Positions 47,178 through 55,368 of a stretch of 64,000 nt of DNA are shown piece after piece. The translations under genes were made by a program, and so were the position numbers. The notes under the pieces were generated by a model. The model was not told the origin of the DNA. It saw only the letters and a list, made by a program, of their open reading frames with translations, and ran no database searches. The stretch comes from Pelagerythrobacter sp041912895 (GTDB taxonomy: Bacteria; Pseudomonadota; Alphaproteobacteria; Sphingomonadales; Sphingomonadaceae), in assembly GCF_041912895.1 (NCBI RefSeq), contig NZ_JAYSGI010000001.1, positions 806,001 to 870,000 of the forward strand, given 5' to 3'. Every line of letters starts with the position of its first letter. Within the stretch, counting starts at the first letter, position 1.

Positions 47178-47786
47178 CTACCCCGGATAAGGGTCCGCCT
47201 TAAGCAGCTTCGCCAGGTGGGCGGCGTTGGCGGCGACCATCTTCGCGGTCTGTGTCACCTTCTGCGGACGATGTTCCAGGTCTTTGAAGTCGACGCTGCC
47301 CATCGCTTCGCCCACCCAGTAACAGGCGGCGACCGCGGGGATCGTCCAGCCGGTGTCGTTGAGGCTCTGGAACAGTTGCGCGCTCGACCAGTGCGCTCCG
47401 TCCTCGTTGCCGACGATCGCCGCGACCGCGACCTTGGAATAGCTCGGCATCCGGCCCGCATCGTCGGTTTCGGACAGGAAGGCGTCCATCCGTTCGAGCA
47501 CGCGCTTGGCGATCGAGCCGATCTGGCCCATCCAGATCGGACCGCCGAAGATCAGGATATCATGCGCGAGGATTTTCTCGCGCAGTCCGGGCCACTCGTC
47601 GCCCTTCCCCTCGTCCGAGGTCACGCCGGGCAATACATTATAGTCGGCGATCCGCAGCGTTTCGGCGAGCGTTACGTCGTGCTTGGCGAAGGCTTCTTCC
47701 AGCACGCCGATCATCGCATCGGTCGAACTGGCCTCCCCGCCCGAGCGCTTGAGCGAGCAGTTGAGCGCGATTGCGGAAAGGGCCAT
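47178..47786 (-). CDS. Flavodoxin-like NAD(P)H-dependent oxidoreductase
   Basis: A 202-residue FMN-binding flavodoxin-fold protein. ALNCSLKRSGGEASSTDAM is the phosphate-binding loop and DILIFGGPIWMGQIGSIAKRVLERMDA the flavin-contacting 90s loop. Such FMN reductases donate electrons from NAD(P)H to various acceptors; the natural substrate is not evident. The ATG is preceded by AGGAGAAAT. It is on the same strand as the downstream YdeI-like gene, 57 bases away. Confidence 0.85.
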   Translation of the reverse strand: MALSAIALNCSLKRSGGEASSTDAMIGVLEEAFAKHDVTLAETLRIADYNVLPGVTSDEGKGDEWPGLREKILAHDILIFGGPIWMGQIGSIAKRVLERMDAFLSETDDAGRMPSYSKVAVAAIVGNEDGAHWSSAQLFQSLNDTGWTIPAVAACYWVGEAMGSVDFKDLEHRPQKVTQTAKMVAANAAHLAKLLKADPYPG

Positions 47787-47852
47787 GCGATTTCTCCTGT
47801 TGTTACAGGAAGAAGCGCACGGCCCTTCGATCGTTCCGCAATGTGCCGCGGG

Positions 47853-48416
47853 TCAGATGCTCGAGATCAGCTCGTCGGCCAGCCTGCGGTCGGCCTCGGC
47901 GTCGTGCTTATCGGCGATCAGCTTGCGCGATGCTGTCGCGGCGGCGCTGGCGGCGCGGGCGCGGACGTCGTCCACCGCCTCGCGCTCGGCGGCGGCGATC
48001 TTGTCTTCGGCCATGCGCTTGCGGCGTTCGACCATCGCCTTGCCGTCGTCTTCGGCCTTCGTGAGGATGGCGTCGGCTTCGCGCTGGGCATTGCTCAGCA
48101 TCGCCTCGGCGTCCTTTTCGGCGTTCGAGACCTTGCGGCGATATTCGTCGCGCAGCGTCTCGGCCTCGGCACGCAGGGCCTTGGCTTCGTCGAGTTGCTG
48201 GCGGATCGCGGCGATCTTGTTGTCGAGCCCGCCGACGATCATGCCGGGGACCTTCTTCCAGATCGCGATCAGGATCAGCACCGTCATCGCGACGGCGACG
48301 ACCTGGAACGGCGCGAGGCCGAAAAGCTCGGGCTCGACGTGAACCGCCGAGCCGTGTTCGACCACCGCTTCGGTCTGCGCCTCGTCGGCGGTGAAGAGTT
48401 CGGGCGCGTTAGCCAT
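47853..48416 (-). CDS. atpF: F0F1 ATP synthase subunit b
   Basis: A 187-residue peripheral-stalk subunit: N-terminal acidic segment, one membrane helix (APFQVVAVAMTVLILIAIW), then a long charged coiled coil reaching toward F1. It is the second of two b-type subunits (b' and b), as in photosynthetic and many other alphaproteobacteria. Start overlaps the b' gene by eight bases. Confidence 0.93.
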   Translation of the reverse strand: MANAPELFTADEAQTEAVVEHGSAVHVEPELFGLAPFQVVAVAMTVLILIAIWKKVPGMIVGGLDNKIAAIRQQLDEAKALRAEAETLRDEYRRKVSNAEKDAEAMLSNAQREADAILTKAEDDGKAMVERRKRMAEDKIAAAEREAVDDVRARAASAAATASRKLIADKHDAEADRRLADELISSI

Positions 48417-48903
48417 GAGCCATGGCCTCCTTCACGGCCTTCTTCGCATTGGCGGCGGTGACGCTGACCCCGGCGAGACGCTGGACGATGTCCTGCGCCG
48501 CTTCGGCGGCCACGCCTTCGACTTCGGCCAGCGCCGAAGTGCGCGCCGCGGCGATCGAGGCCTCGGCATCGGCGAGCTTGGTGTCGAGCCGCTTCTGCGC
48601 GGCCGCCAGCTTCTTCTCGTTGGCCGCGGCCGCATCGGCCTTGGCCTTGGCGACGAGCGTCTGCGCGGCGGCGCGGTTTTCGTTTTCCCGCTTGCGCCAG
48701 GCCTCCTCTTCCTCGTCTGCCTGCGTGCGCGCAGCATCGGCGGCGGCGAGATCGGCGGCAATCTGACCGTCGCGCTGGGAGACGGTGTCCATGACCTTGG
48801 GGACCATGCCCCGGCCGATCACGAAGAAGACGATCCCGAAGAACACCAGCAGCCAGAAAATCTGGCTGGAGTAGGTTTCTGCGAGCTGGGCTATCTGGGG
48901 CAT
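48409..48903 (-). CDS. F0F1 ATP synthase subunit b'
   Basis: A 164-residue b-type stalk subunit, MPQIAQLAETYSSQIFWLLVF then FGIVFFVIGRGMVPKVMDTV, one membrane helix followed by an Ala/Glu-rich coiled coil. The PQ-QLAETYSSQIFWL N-terminus identifies it as b' rather than b. It forms a heterodimer stalk with subunit b. Confidence 0.93.
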   Translation of the reverse strand: MPQIAQLAETYSSQIFWLLVFFGIVFFVIGRGMVPKVMDTVSQRDGQIAADLAAADAARTQADEEEEAWRKRENENRAAAQTLVAKAKADAAAANEKKLAAAQKRLDTKLADAEASIAAARTSALAEVEGVAAEAAQDIVQRLAGVSVTAANAKKAVKEAMAHG

Positions 48904-48981
48904 CGAATCACGTCCCGGAAGTCAGGCGAGAACAGGCGCGCCGGCCGGGCTGACCCGGCCGGCGACGATTGCAGAAGTCGA

Positions 48982-49209
48982 TCAGGCGACGAAGATCAGG
49001 ATCATCGCGACGACGAACGCCAGCAGGCCGAGAAGCTCGGCGGCGGCGAAGCCGATGAACAGACGGCCCTGCTGGCCGTCGGCGGCGCCGGGGTTGCGCA
49101 GCGCGCTCTCGAGGAACGAGCCGAACACGTTACCCACGCCGATCGCGGCCATACCCGCGCCGATCGCGGCGAGACCGGCACCAACCAGCTTTGCAGCTTC
49201 TACGTCCAT
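48982..49209 (-). CDS. atpE: F0F1 ATP synthase subunit c
   Basis: A 75-residue two-helix hairpin of the rotor ring. The proton-binding carboxylate is Glu58 in GFAAAELLGLLAFV; the polar loop RNPGAADGQQG connects the helices. The conserved AAIGAGMAAIGVGNVFG glycine-rich first helix is intact. The AGGAG site before the ATG is strong, as expected for the most abundant F0 subunit. Confidence 0.97.
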   Translation of the reverse strand: MDVEAAKLVGAGLAAIGAGMAAIGVGNVFGSFLESALRNPGAADGQQGRLFIGFAAAELLGLLAFVVAMILIFVA

Positions 49210-49257
49210 GTCAAAAACTCCTTTGAAACGAATGAATTGATTCGGGTTGTTGAAACT

Positions 49258-50046
49258 TTAGTGAAGGTTCTCGGCGTCGTTGATGTAGAGCGACGTCAGG
49301 AGAGCGAACACGTAGGCCTGGATGCCCGCGACCAGGATTTCCAAGGCGCAGATGCCGATCATCAGCACGAAGCTGGGCAGGCCGACGAGCAGGCCGAAAT
49401 GGGTCCCCGCATTGGTGCCGTCGATCACGAAACTCGACAGAACCTCGAGCAGGACGTGCCCCGCCATCATCGCCACGAACAGCCGCAGCGCGAGGCTGAA
49501 CGGGCGCACCGCGAAGCTGACGAGCTCGATCAGGAAGATCGCCGGGATCATCGGCAGCGGCGTGCCGTGCGGCACGAACAGGCTGAAGAAATGGAACCCG
49601 TGTTTCCAGAAGCCCACGACCAGCACGATCGCGAAGCTGATCGCCGCCAGCACGCCGGTGATCGTGAAGTGGCTGGTGAAGGTGAACGGGTGCAGGCCGA
49701 TCAGGCCGAGCGGCAGCAAGCCGAGGATGTTGGCGAAGAGGATGAACATGAACAGCGAGAACACGTAGGGTACGTACTTGCGCCCCGCCTTGCCGATGTT
49801 CGCCTCCAGCATGTTGTCGACGAAGCCGGTGAAGGTTTCGACCGCCATCTGCCAGCGGCCCGGCACCAACTGGCGCTTCATGCCACCCCACACGAAGGCG
49901 GCGAGCACCACGGTGGTGATCAGCATCCACATCGCGCTGTTGGTGAAGGCGATGTTGTAGCCCGCAATTTCCCAGTTCGCCGAGCCGAACAGCGGCTCGA
50001 TGGTGAACTGGTACATCGGATCGACCTTGGCCGGTTCGGCTGCCAC
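49258..50046 (-). CDS. atpB: F0F1 ATP synthase subunit a
   Basis: A 262-residue membrane stator subunit forming the proton half-channels against the c-ring. The conserved Arg lies in PFSLALRLFVAMMAGH, and LEVLVAGIQAYVFALLTSLYI is the C-terminal helix signature. Begins MAAEPAKVDPMYQFTIEPLF. It sits between atpI and atpE in the usual I-a-c-b'-b order. Confidence 0.97.
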   Translation of the reverse strand: MAAEPAKVDPMYQFTIEPLFGSANWEIAGYNIAFTNSAMWMLITTVVLAAFVWGGMKRQLVPGRWQMAVETFTGFVDNMLEANIGKAGRKYVPYVFSLFMFILFANILGLLPLGLIGLHPFTFTSHFTITGVLAAISFAIVLVVGFWKHGFHFFSLFVPHGTPLPMIPAIFLIELVSFAVRPFSLALRLFVAMMAGHVLLEVLSSFVIDGTNAGTHFGLLVGLPSFVLMIGICALEILVAGIQAYVFALLTSLYINDAENLH

Positions 50047-50087
50047 GGCGTTCTACGTCCCTACCTCATGAACATCCGCGCTCGCGG

Positions 50088-50423
50088 CTACCCCTCCGGA
50101 GAGGAGTCGTCGGAGCGCGTGTTCGCCATCCTAAAAATGTTCCTGAAGGCCACCACTATCCCGAGGAACAGGCCGACCAACAGACCCCAGGGCGACGTGC
50201 CGGCGAAGGTATCGACCAACCAACCGAGCACGAGACCGCCGAGAATACCGCCGAGGAGATCCGCGAGCACCCGGTTTCCGCTGCGATAGTTCGCATCGGA
50301 GCCGGTCGCCTGCGGCCGGTTGCGCTGTTCTTCACGCTCTTTCGCGGCCTTCAGCCGCTGTTCGAGCGCATCGATCCGCGCATCCTCGGCAATCGGTTCT
50401 CGTGCGGGCTTATCGTCGCTCAT
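50088..50423 (-). CDS. atpI: AtpI-like assembly factor
   Basis: A 111-residue protein with a charged N-terminal helix (ARIDALEQRLKAAKEREEQRN) and two membrane helices in the AtpI fold (LADLLGGILGGLVLGWLVDT, SPWGLLVGLFLGIVVAFRNIF). AtpI helps c-ring assembly and Mg transport. It is the first gene of the F0 operon; F1 genes are not here, as expected for alphaproteobacteria. Confidence 0.9.
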   Translation of the reverse strand: MSDDKPAREPIAEDARIDALEQRLKAAKEREEQRNRPQATGSDANYRSGNRVLADLLGGILGGLVLGWLVDTFAGTSPWGLLVGLFLGIVVAFRNIFRMANTRSDDSSPEG

Positions 50424-50592
50424 GCCATGCTCCTTGTTAGGGGAATGCGCGGCACAGGCAACGGTTGCCCGCCGAAGGCGCCGCCCCCTTAGGCGGCGGT
50501 CATAGGCAAGTCAATCGGCGGGTTGCTGCATTGCGGGAGAACTTGCCCCCAAGCGGGCACGGGCGAACTCTGGCGCCCGCGATCGATGCGGG

Positions 50593-50991
50593 TCAGCCCG
50601 GACAGCGGCTGTCGCGCTGGGGGGCGCCACTGCCGCGCGTCTGCCACGAGCCGTCGGGCGCCTGGTATTTCTCGCCCGGCGAGGTCTTGGAGATGGCGAT
50701 GCAGCCCGCCGTCAGCGCATATTCCTCCAGCGTGGCGTTGGCCGCCTGCGCCTTCTGCGCGTAGATCGCCCGGCGCTTGATGTTGATGTCGTTGACCATC
50801 CGGCGCAGTTCGGCCGAGCCTCCGCCGACGATGCCGAGGTAGCCATCCATCTTTTCGCCCACGGTGCCCGCCGCGCGCGCCTGTTCGTAGGCCGGATCGC
50901 GCTGGGCGTGGGCCGCACCGGCGAGCCCGCCCACGGCGAGCGCGAAACCGGCTGCGGCGAAAGCTGCCTTGCGCACGAAATCCCTGTTCAT
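50593..50991 (-). CDS. ydbL: YdbL family (DUF1318) periplasmic protein
   Basis: A 132-residue protein with a signal peptide (MNRDFVRKAAFAAAGFALAV, cleavage after AHA) and the DUF1318 body AYEQARAAGTVGEKMDGYLG ... NDINIKRRAIYAQKA. In E. coli YdbL modulates the YdbH-YnbE intermembrane bridge. The start at 50991 is preceded by GGAG; an alternative ATG at 51003 overlaps the ynbE stop. Third gene of ydbH-ynbE-ydbL. Confidence 0.9.
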   Translation of the reverse strand: MNRDFVRKAAFAAAGFALAVGGLAGAAHAQRDPAYEQARAAGTVGEKMDGYLGIVGGGSAELRRMVNDINIKRRAIYAQKAQAANATLEEYALTAGCIAISKTSPGEKYQAPDGSWQTRGSGAPQRDSRCPG

Positions 50992-51002
50992 CTCAATCTC
51001 CA

Positions 51003-51260
51003 TCAGAAGATATCCGCATTGTTCTCGATCGTGTTGCCCGCGTCTTCCGCGAGCCGGTAGATCACTTCCTGCCGGATGTTGATGTTGAGCTCGATCACGA
51101 TGGGCTTGTCGGGCGCCTCGACCGAGATGCACCCGCCCAGCGCGAGCGAGCCCGCCACCACCAGCGGCAGCGAACCCCTGGCCCACGCCCGTTGTGCCTT
51201 TCCCCGCATGGGCAAGGTTTTCGCAGCGCCGGGGCGGGCCGTCAATTCGACTGGCTTCAT
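51003..51260 (-). CDS. ynbE: YnbE family lipoprotein
   Basis: An 85-residue outer-membrane lipoprotein. Its lipobox is LALGGC (Cys44), followed by the family core ISVEAPDKPIVIELNINIRQ and the EVIYRLAEDAGN helix. The ATG at 51260 overlaps the ydbH stop (ATGA), but leaves a long n-region; an in-frame ATG at 51209 (MRGKAQRAWARGS) would give a more ordinary signal and may be the true start. In E. coli YnbE stacks by beta-strand addition with YdbH. Confidence 0.9.
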   Translation of the reverse strand: MKPVELTARPGAAKTLPMRGKAQRAWARGSLPLVVAGSLALGGCISVEAPDKPIVIELNINIRQEVIYRLAEDAGNTIENNADIF

Positions 51261-54200
51261 GGCATAGTCTCGCTTTCCTGGGTCTGAACGGATTGGTCGT
51301 CGTCGGCTTCGGGATCGTCGGGCCGAATGATCTCGAGCCCGGTCCCAGGCTCGGCGCCTTCGGATGGAGTTGCCGGCGCGGGCTGCCCTTCGGGAACCTG
51401 GAACTGCACGCCGTCGTCGCGCAGCAGCCCCAGTTCGCGCGGGTCGCGCACGAAAGCGGGATCGTAAAGCGAACGCAGGTTGGTCAGCAGCTGCGCGAAG
51501 GCAGCGCGGATGTTGACCCGAAATTCGAGCGGCAGCCCGGCAATCTGCCGGGTCACGAAGTTGCTGCTCGTCCCCTCGCCCTGGCTGACCCCCTCGAAGC
51601 GGACCTCGGTGATGATCTCGCCCGAAAGGCTGCCGTTCATGCCCACCGTCATGCGCCGGTAATCGAGCGAGCGCAGCGCCTCGAACGCGTAGTTGGCGAT
51701 CGGCGAAAGATCCTCGTAGGTCAGCTCGCCGACATATGACACGTTGCCGCCGGGCGGGCGCGACGTCAGCAATCCGCCGTCGATCCTGCCGTACCCCTGC
51801 TCGTCGAACACGATCGGCACGGTGCCGTCGAAAATGCCCGTGGCGCTGATGTTGCCCAGCTCCATGTTCTGGACGAAGGCAGCGGCATCCAGCCCCTCGA
51901 TCTCGAACACGTAGGCGCGCCGCTCGCTGATGCCGAGATTGAGATCGACCGGGCGCAGCCGCAGCGTGCCGCCCATGAACGGCCAGGTGCCGCCCGCGAC
52001 ACCCAGGAACTGTCCCTCGCGCAGCGCGAATTCGACCGTTCCGTCGGTAACCTCGATCCCCGGATTGACCGAGCCGACCCGGATCTGCTGCCGCGGCGCG
52101 GTGGTCAGCGCGATCAGGTCGTCGAACACGATCGTGCCCGCCGCGCCGCGCACCGGGCCGAAGGCGGCAGCGAAATCGAGCCCTTCGCTGGTGAACCGGC
52201 CCGAGCTGGTCACACCATCTGCATTCCAGTCGATCCGCCCGCTGCCGGTGACCACGCCGCGTGCATTGGCGATCACGCCCAACGCGCGCGGGGTGAGCAT
52301 CACGGGCTGGAGCGATTCGTCGAACAGCAGGCCGGCGACGGTGAGATCGGCGCGCCCGGTGCCGCTGCCCAGATCGTGGACGATCGCGACCCGCGTGACC
52401 TCGCGCTCGCTGGTCGGTTCGCGCAGCACGGTGTCGGCGCGGATCACGTTGTCGGCCAGCGTCAGCGTGGCATCGCGCGCCATCAGCGGATTGAAGCGGT
52501 CGGTCTCGGCCCGGTCCTCAAGCGTGAAGCGGCCTTCGGCGAGCGAGAGCACGCCGCCCGCGTAGCGCCACGTCCCCGAGGTTTCGCGCAAGTCGAGCGG
52601 GACGACGAACAGCGAGACGTCGGCATCGTCGAACGTGCCGGCGATCTCGCGGCCCAGCGTCGCGGCGAGATTGCTGACGCTGAAGCGGCTCGCCGCGTCG
52701 GGCGGGCCGAGCGCCACGGTGACGTCGCGCGCCGAAAGATTGCCGGGCCAGGCGAACCCGATCGGACCCGAGGCGAGCACGATCGGCGTTCCGGCGAGCC
52801 GGCCGGCGAGATCGAGCGACGGCGCCCCAGCGGCGATCCGCAAACCGCGCGGACCGTAGGCGAGGATCGGCGCGCCTCTGGCGGGGCACAGCGTCAGCGT
52901 ACGCCGCTCGAACACCAGCTCGGCCAGCGCCAGCCCGGCGAAGCGGAAATCGGTGCATTCGCGCCACATCGCCAGCCCGCCCGCGCGCGACCAGCCGCCT
53001 TCGAGCGGAACCTCCAGTTCGCGTGCGGAACCGCCGGGCAACGCGCCCGACGCGATCGCCCGGCCCGAGAACCCGAAGCGCCCGCCGGTTCCCTGCGCGA
53101 TCGTAAGCTCGGGTATCGCGAGGCGCGAATCGCCGGCGGTGTATTCGGCCATCCGCAAGCGCAGCAACGGATCGCGGCCCGGCAGGCGCTCCATGCGTCC
53201 GGTGATTTGCGGCAGCCCTTCGCCGCCGGTGCTGAAGTTGCCCGCGATACGCGGCGCGGCGCCGCCAGCACGGCTGAACTGCCCGCGCGAGAGCGCCAGC
53301 AGCGTCGCCCCGCTGCCCCCGCGCAGGGTCGCGTTCGGTACGAGCAGCGACAGCGAATCGCCGCGCACGCGCGCAGTGACGCTGGCCGCGATCCGGCTGC
53401 CGCGCGATTCGCGCACGAGACCGCCAGCGGCGCGCTCGAGCAGCGGGGCAAGCAGCGTGCCCTGCCCCGCGGTGCCGAGCTCGCGAATCCGGCCGGTCAG
53501 GCGATCGCCGAAGCGCAGGTCGTTGCCTTCGAGGTCGCCTTGCAGCGCGATCCTTTGAAACCCATCGCGCGCGCGCAATGCGCCGCGCGCGGTCAGCACC
53601 GCCAGCCGTCCCTGCGGATGGGCGATCCCGCGCCCGGCGAGCGTGTAGCGGGCATTGAGCTGGCCGTCGCGCCAGGCAGCGCGCATCGTGCCGTTGACGC
53701 CGCTCGCGCGCGTCTCGCCCGCAGCAAGCGCGCCGCTCGCGAGCGAGGCCCTGCCCTCGACACCCGCGAAATCCGCATCGGCGGTGGCGTCGAGCGTCAG
53801 CGCCGCGTCGGCTAGTCTGATGCCGCCAGCCGGACAGGCGAACCCGGCGAGCCGCAGCGGACCGGCGAAACGCAGCTTGCCGGCCTCGGTCGTCACGCGG
53901 CCATAAGCGCTCGCTCCGGCGCCCTCGCATCCGCCGCCGTTGATCTCGGGCGCCACCGCCGCGAGCACGCCGGCGAACCCGCTGTCGAGCCTGCCCGCGC
54001 CCTCGGCCTTGAAGCCGACCGGACCGTAGGCGGTCTCCAACAGCGCGCGTCCGTCGGTCAGCGCGATGTCGAATTCGGGCAGTCCCGGCGGCTCGTCGGT
54101 GTCGCGAAACAATACGCGGTCGAGCGAGCCGAAGCTCAGCGCCCCATCGCGCCAGCTACCGAACAGACGCGGCCGTTCGAGCTCGATCCGGCCGATCTCG

Positions 54201-54529
54201 GGGGTACCGAAGCCGTAGCGCATATGCACCACGACCCGCTCCACCGTCAGGTCGGGCAGCAGCGGATCGCCGATCACCACGTCGCGCAGCACCTGCTGGC
54301 CGGGGCCGATGCTCTCGATCTCGTATCGCGCGGGAAGGTCGTAATCCTCGAGCAGCTCGGCGATTACATTCCCTGCGATACGCTCGCGCGTGAACCATGC
54401 GATCGCGAGCCCAGCGACGATCAACAGCAGCAGCGCGAGCGAGACGCGCCAGCGCCATTTCGTCAGGCGGCGGCGCGGCGCTACGGTTACGGCCTCGTCA
54501 GCATTATCGTTGTCTTCGGCCAGCGCCAT
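51257..54529 (-). CDS. ydbH: YdbH family AsmA-like intermembrane protein
   Basis: A 1090-residue protein with one N-terminal membrane helix (WRVSLALLLLIVAGLAIAWF) and a very long, repetitive, beta-rich periplasmic part. It belongs to the YdbH/TamB/YhdP class of AsmA-like proteins that form a hydrophobic groove between inner and outer membranes for phospholipid movement. The C-terminal YxELTYEDLSPIANYAFEALRSLDYRRM block is diagnostic of YdbH. The start at 54529 (MALAEDNDNADEAV) has GTGAGG upstream; an ATG 12 codons earlier is less likely. It is coupled to ynbE and divergent from radC. Confidence 0.9.
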   Translation of the reverse strand: MALAEDNDNADEAVTVAPRRRLTKWRWRVSLALLLLIVAGLAIAWFTRERIAGNVIAELLEDYDLPARYEIESIGPGQQVLRDVVIGDPLLPDLTVERVVVHMRYGFGTPEIGRIELERPRLFGSWRDGALSFGSLDRVLFRDTDEPPGLPEFDIALTDGRALLETAYGPVGFKAEGAGRLDSGFAGVLAAVAPEINGGGCEGAGASAYGRVTTEAGKLRFAGPLRLAGFACPAGGIRLADAALTLDATADADFAGVEGRASLASGALAAGETRASGVNGTMRAAWRDGQLNARYTLAGRGIAHPQGRLAVLTARGALRARDGFQRIALQGDLEGNDLRFGDRLTGRIRELGTAGQGTLLAPLLERAAGGLVRESRGSRIAASVTARVRGDSLSLLVPNATLRGGSGATLLALSRGQFSRAGGAAPRIAGNFSTGGEGLPQITGRMERLPGRDPLLRLRMAEYTAGDSRLAIPELTIAQGTGGRFGFSGRAIASGALPGGSARELEVPLEGGWSRAGGLAMWRECTDFRFAGLALAELVFERRTLTLCPARGAPILAYGPRGLRIAAGAPSLDLAGRLAGTPIVLASGPIGFAWPGNLSARDVTVALGPPDAASRFSVSNLAATLGREIAGTFDDADVSLFVVPLDLRETSGTWRYAGGVLSLAEGRFTLEDRAETDRFNPLMARDATLTLADNVIRADTVLREPTSEREVTRVAIVHDLGSGTGRADLTVAGLLFDESLQPVMLTPRALGVIANARGVVTGSGRIDWNADGVTSSGRFTSEGLDFAAAFGPVRGAAGTIVFDDLIALTTAPRQQIRVGSVNPGIEVTDGTVEFALREGQFLGVAGGTWPFMGGTLRLRPVDLNLGISERRAYVFEIEGLDAAAFVQNMELGNISATGIFDGTVPIVFDEQGYGRIDGGLLTSRPPGGNVSYVGELTYEDLSPIANYAFEALRSLDYRRMTVGMNGSLSGEIITEVRFEGVSQGEGTSSNFVTRQIAGLPLEFRVNIRAAFAQLLTNLRSLYDPAFVRDPRELGLLRDDGVQFQVPEGQPAPATPSEGAEPGTGLEIIRPDDPEADDDQSVQTQESETMP

Positions 54530-54564
54530 CGCCTCACACTTGCGCGCATCGCCGGGCAAAGGCA

Positions 54565-55290
54565 ATGCATCGGTTGTCGAACGCGACGGCGGGGGGAAGG
54601 TTGCCGCAGGACAAGGAAAATCCGGGCCACACGGGCCATCGCGCGCGATTGCGCCAGCGGCTGCTGACCGGCGGGGCGGAGGCGTTGGCGGACTACGAAC
54701 TGCTCGAATATCTGCTGTTCGCCGCCAATCCGCGCGGCGACACGAAGCCGCTCGCCAAGGCGCTGCTCGCGCGGTTCGGCTCGCTCGCAGCGGTGCTCAA
54801 CGCGGAAGCCGGCGCGTTGCGGCAGGTTTCCGGTATGGGCGAGACGGGTGCCGCGGCTCTAAAGGCGGTCGCACTCGCCACCCGGCGCATGGCGCGCGGC
54901 GAAGTGCAGCAAAAGCCGGTGCTGGGCAGTTGGCAGGCGCTGATCGATTACCTGACGATCGACATGGCGCATCTCACGGTTGAGCGCGTACGCGTGCTCT
55001 ATCTCGACACGCGCAACCGGCTGATCATGGACCACCACGTCGGCGACGGCTCGGTGGACGAAGCGGCGATCCATCCGCGCGAGGTCGTGCGCAAGGCGCT
55101 CGACCTCGGTGCGAGCGCGCTGATCCTCGTCCACAACCACCCGAGCGGCAATCCCGAACCGAGCCGCGCCGACATCGCGATTACCCGCCGCATCGCCGAG
55201 GCGGGGCGGCTGCTCGGCATCGTCGTCCACGATCATGTGATCGTGGGGCGCGAGGGGCATACGAGCCTGAAGGCGAAAGGACTGATCTAG
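54565..55290 (+). CDS. radC: RadC family JAB-domain protein
   Basis: A 241-residue protein (from ATG 54565). An alternative TTG at 54601, just after GGGGGGAAGG, gives LPQDKENPGHTGHRARL and is equally plausible. N-terminal helix-hairpin-helix-like UPF0758 region (ALADYELLEYLLFAANPRGD), then the JAB/MPN domain with ILVHNHPSGNPEPSRAD, whose H-x-H...D set binds zinc. Despite the name the role in repair is unproven; relatives in phages and islands may act in anti-restriction or recombination. Here it is a core gene ahead of purB. Confidence 0.9.
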   Translation: MHRLSNATAGGRLPQDKENPGHTGHRARLRQRLLTGGAEALADYELLEYLLFAANPRGDTKPLAKALLARFGSLAAVLNAEAGALRQVSGMGETGAAALKAVALATRRMARGEVQQKPVLGSWQALIDYLTIDMAHLTVERVRVLYLDTRNRLIMDHHVGDGSVDEAAIHPREVVRKALDLGASALILVHNHPSGNPEPSRADIAITRRIAEAGRLLGIVVHDHVIVGREGHTSLKAKGLI

Positions 55291-55368
55291 CGCGCGCCGC
55301 CTCTCCGGCTTGCCTTCGCGCGGCGCGCGCCCTAGCGGCGGCGCATCCTTGCCCCGATGGAGTCGATG

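Noticed and set aside
47853..48903. Two b-type ATP synthase genes as a recent duplication
   Set aside because: They are the normal distinct b and b' subunits of alphaproteobacteria and differ along most of their length.
54565..55290. radC as a mobile anti-restriction gene
   Set aside because: It has normal base composition and lies in core context beside purB and ydbH, so there is no sign of a mobile element.
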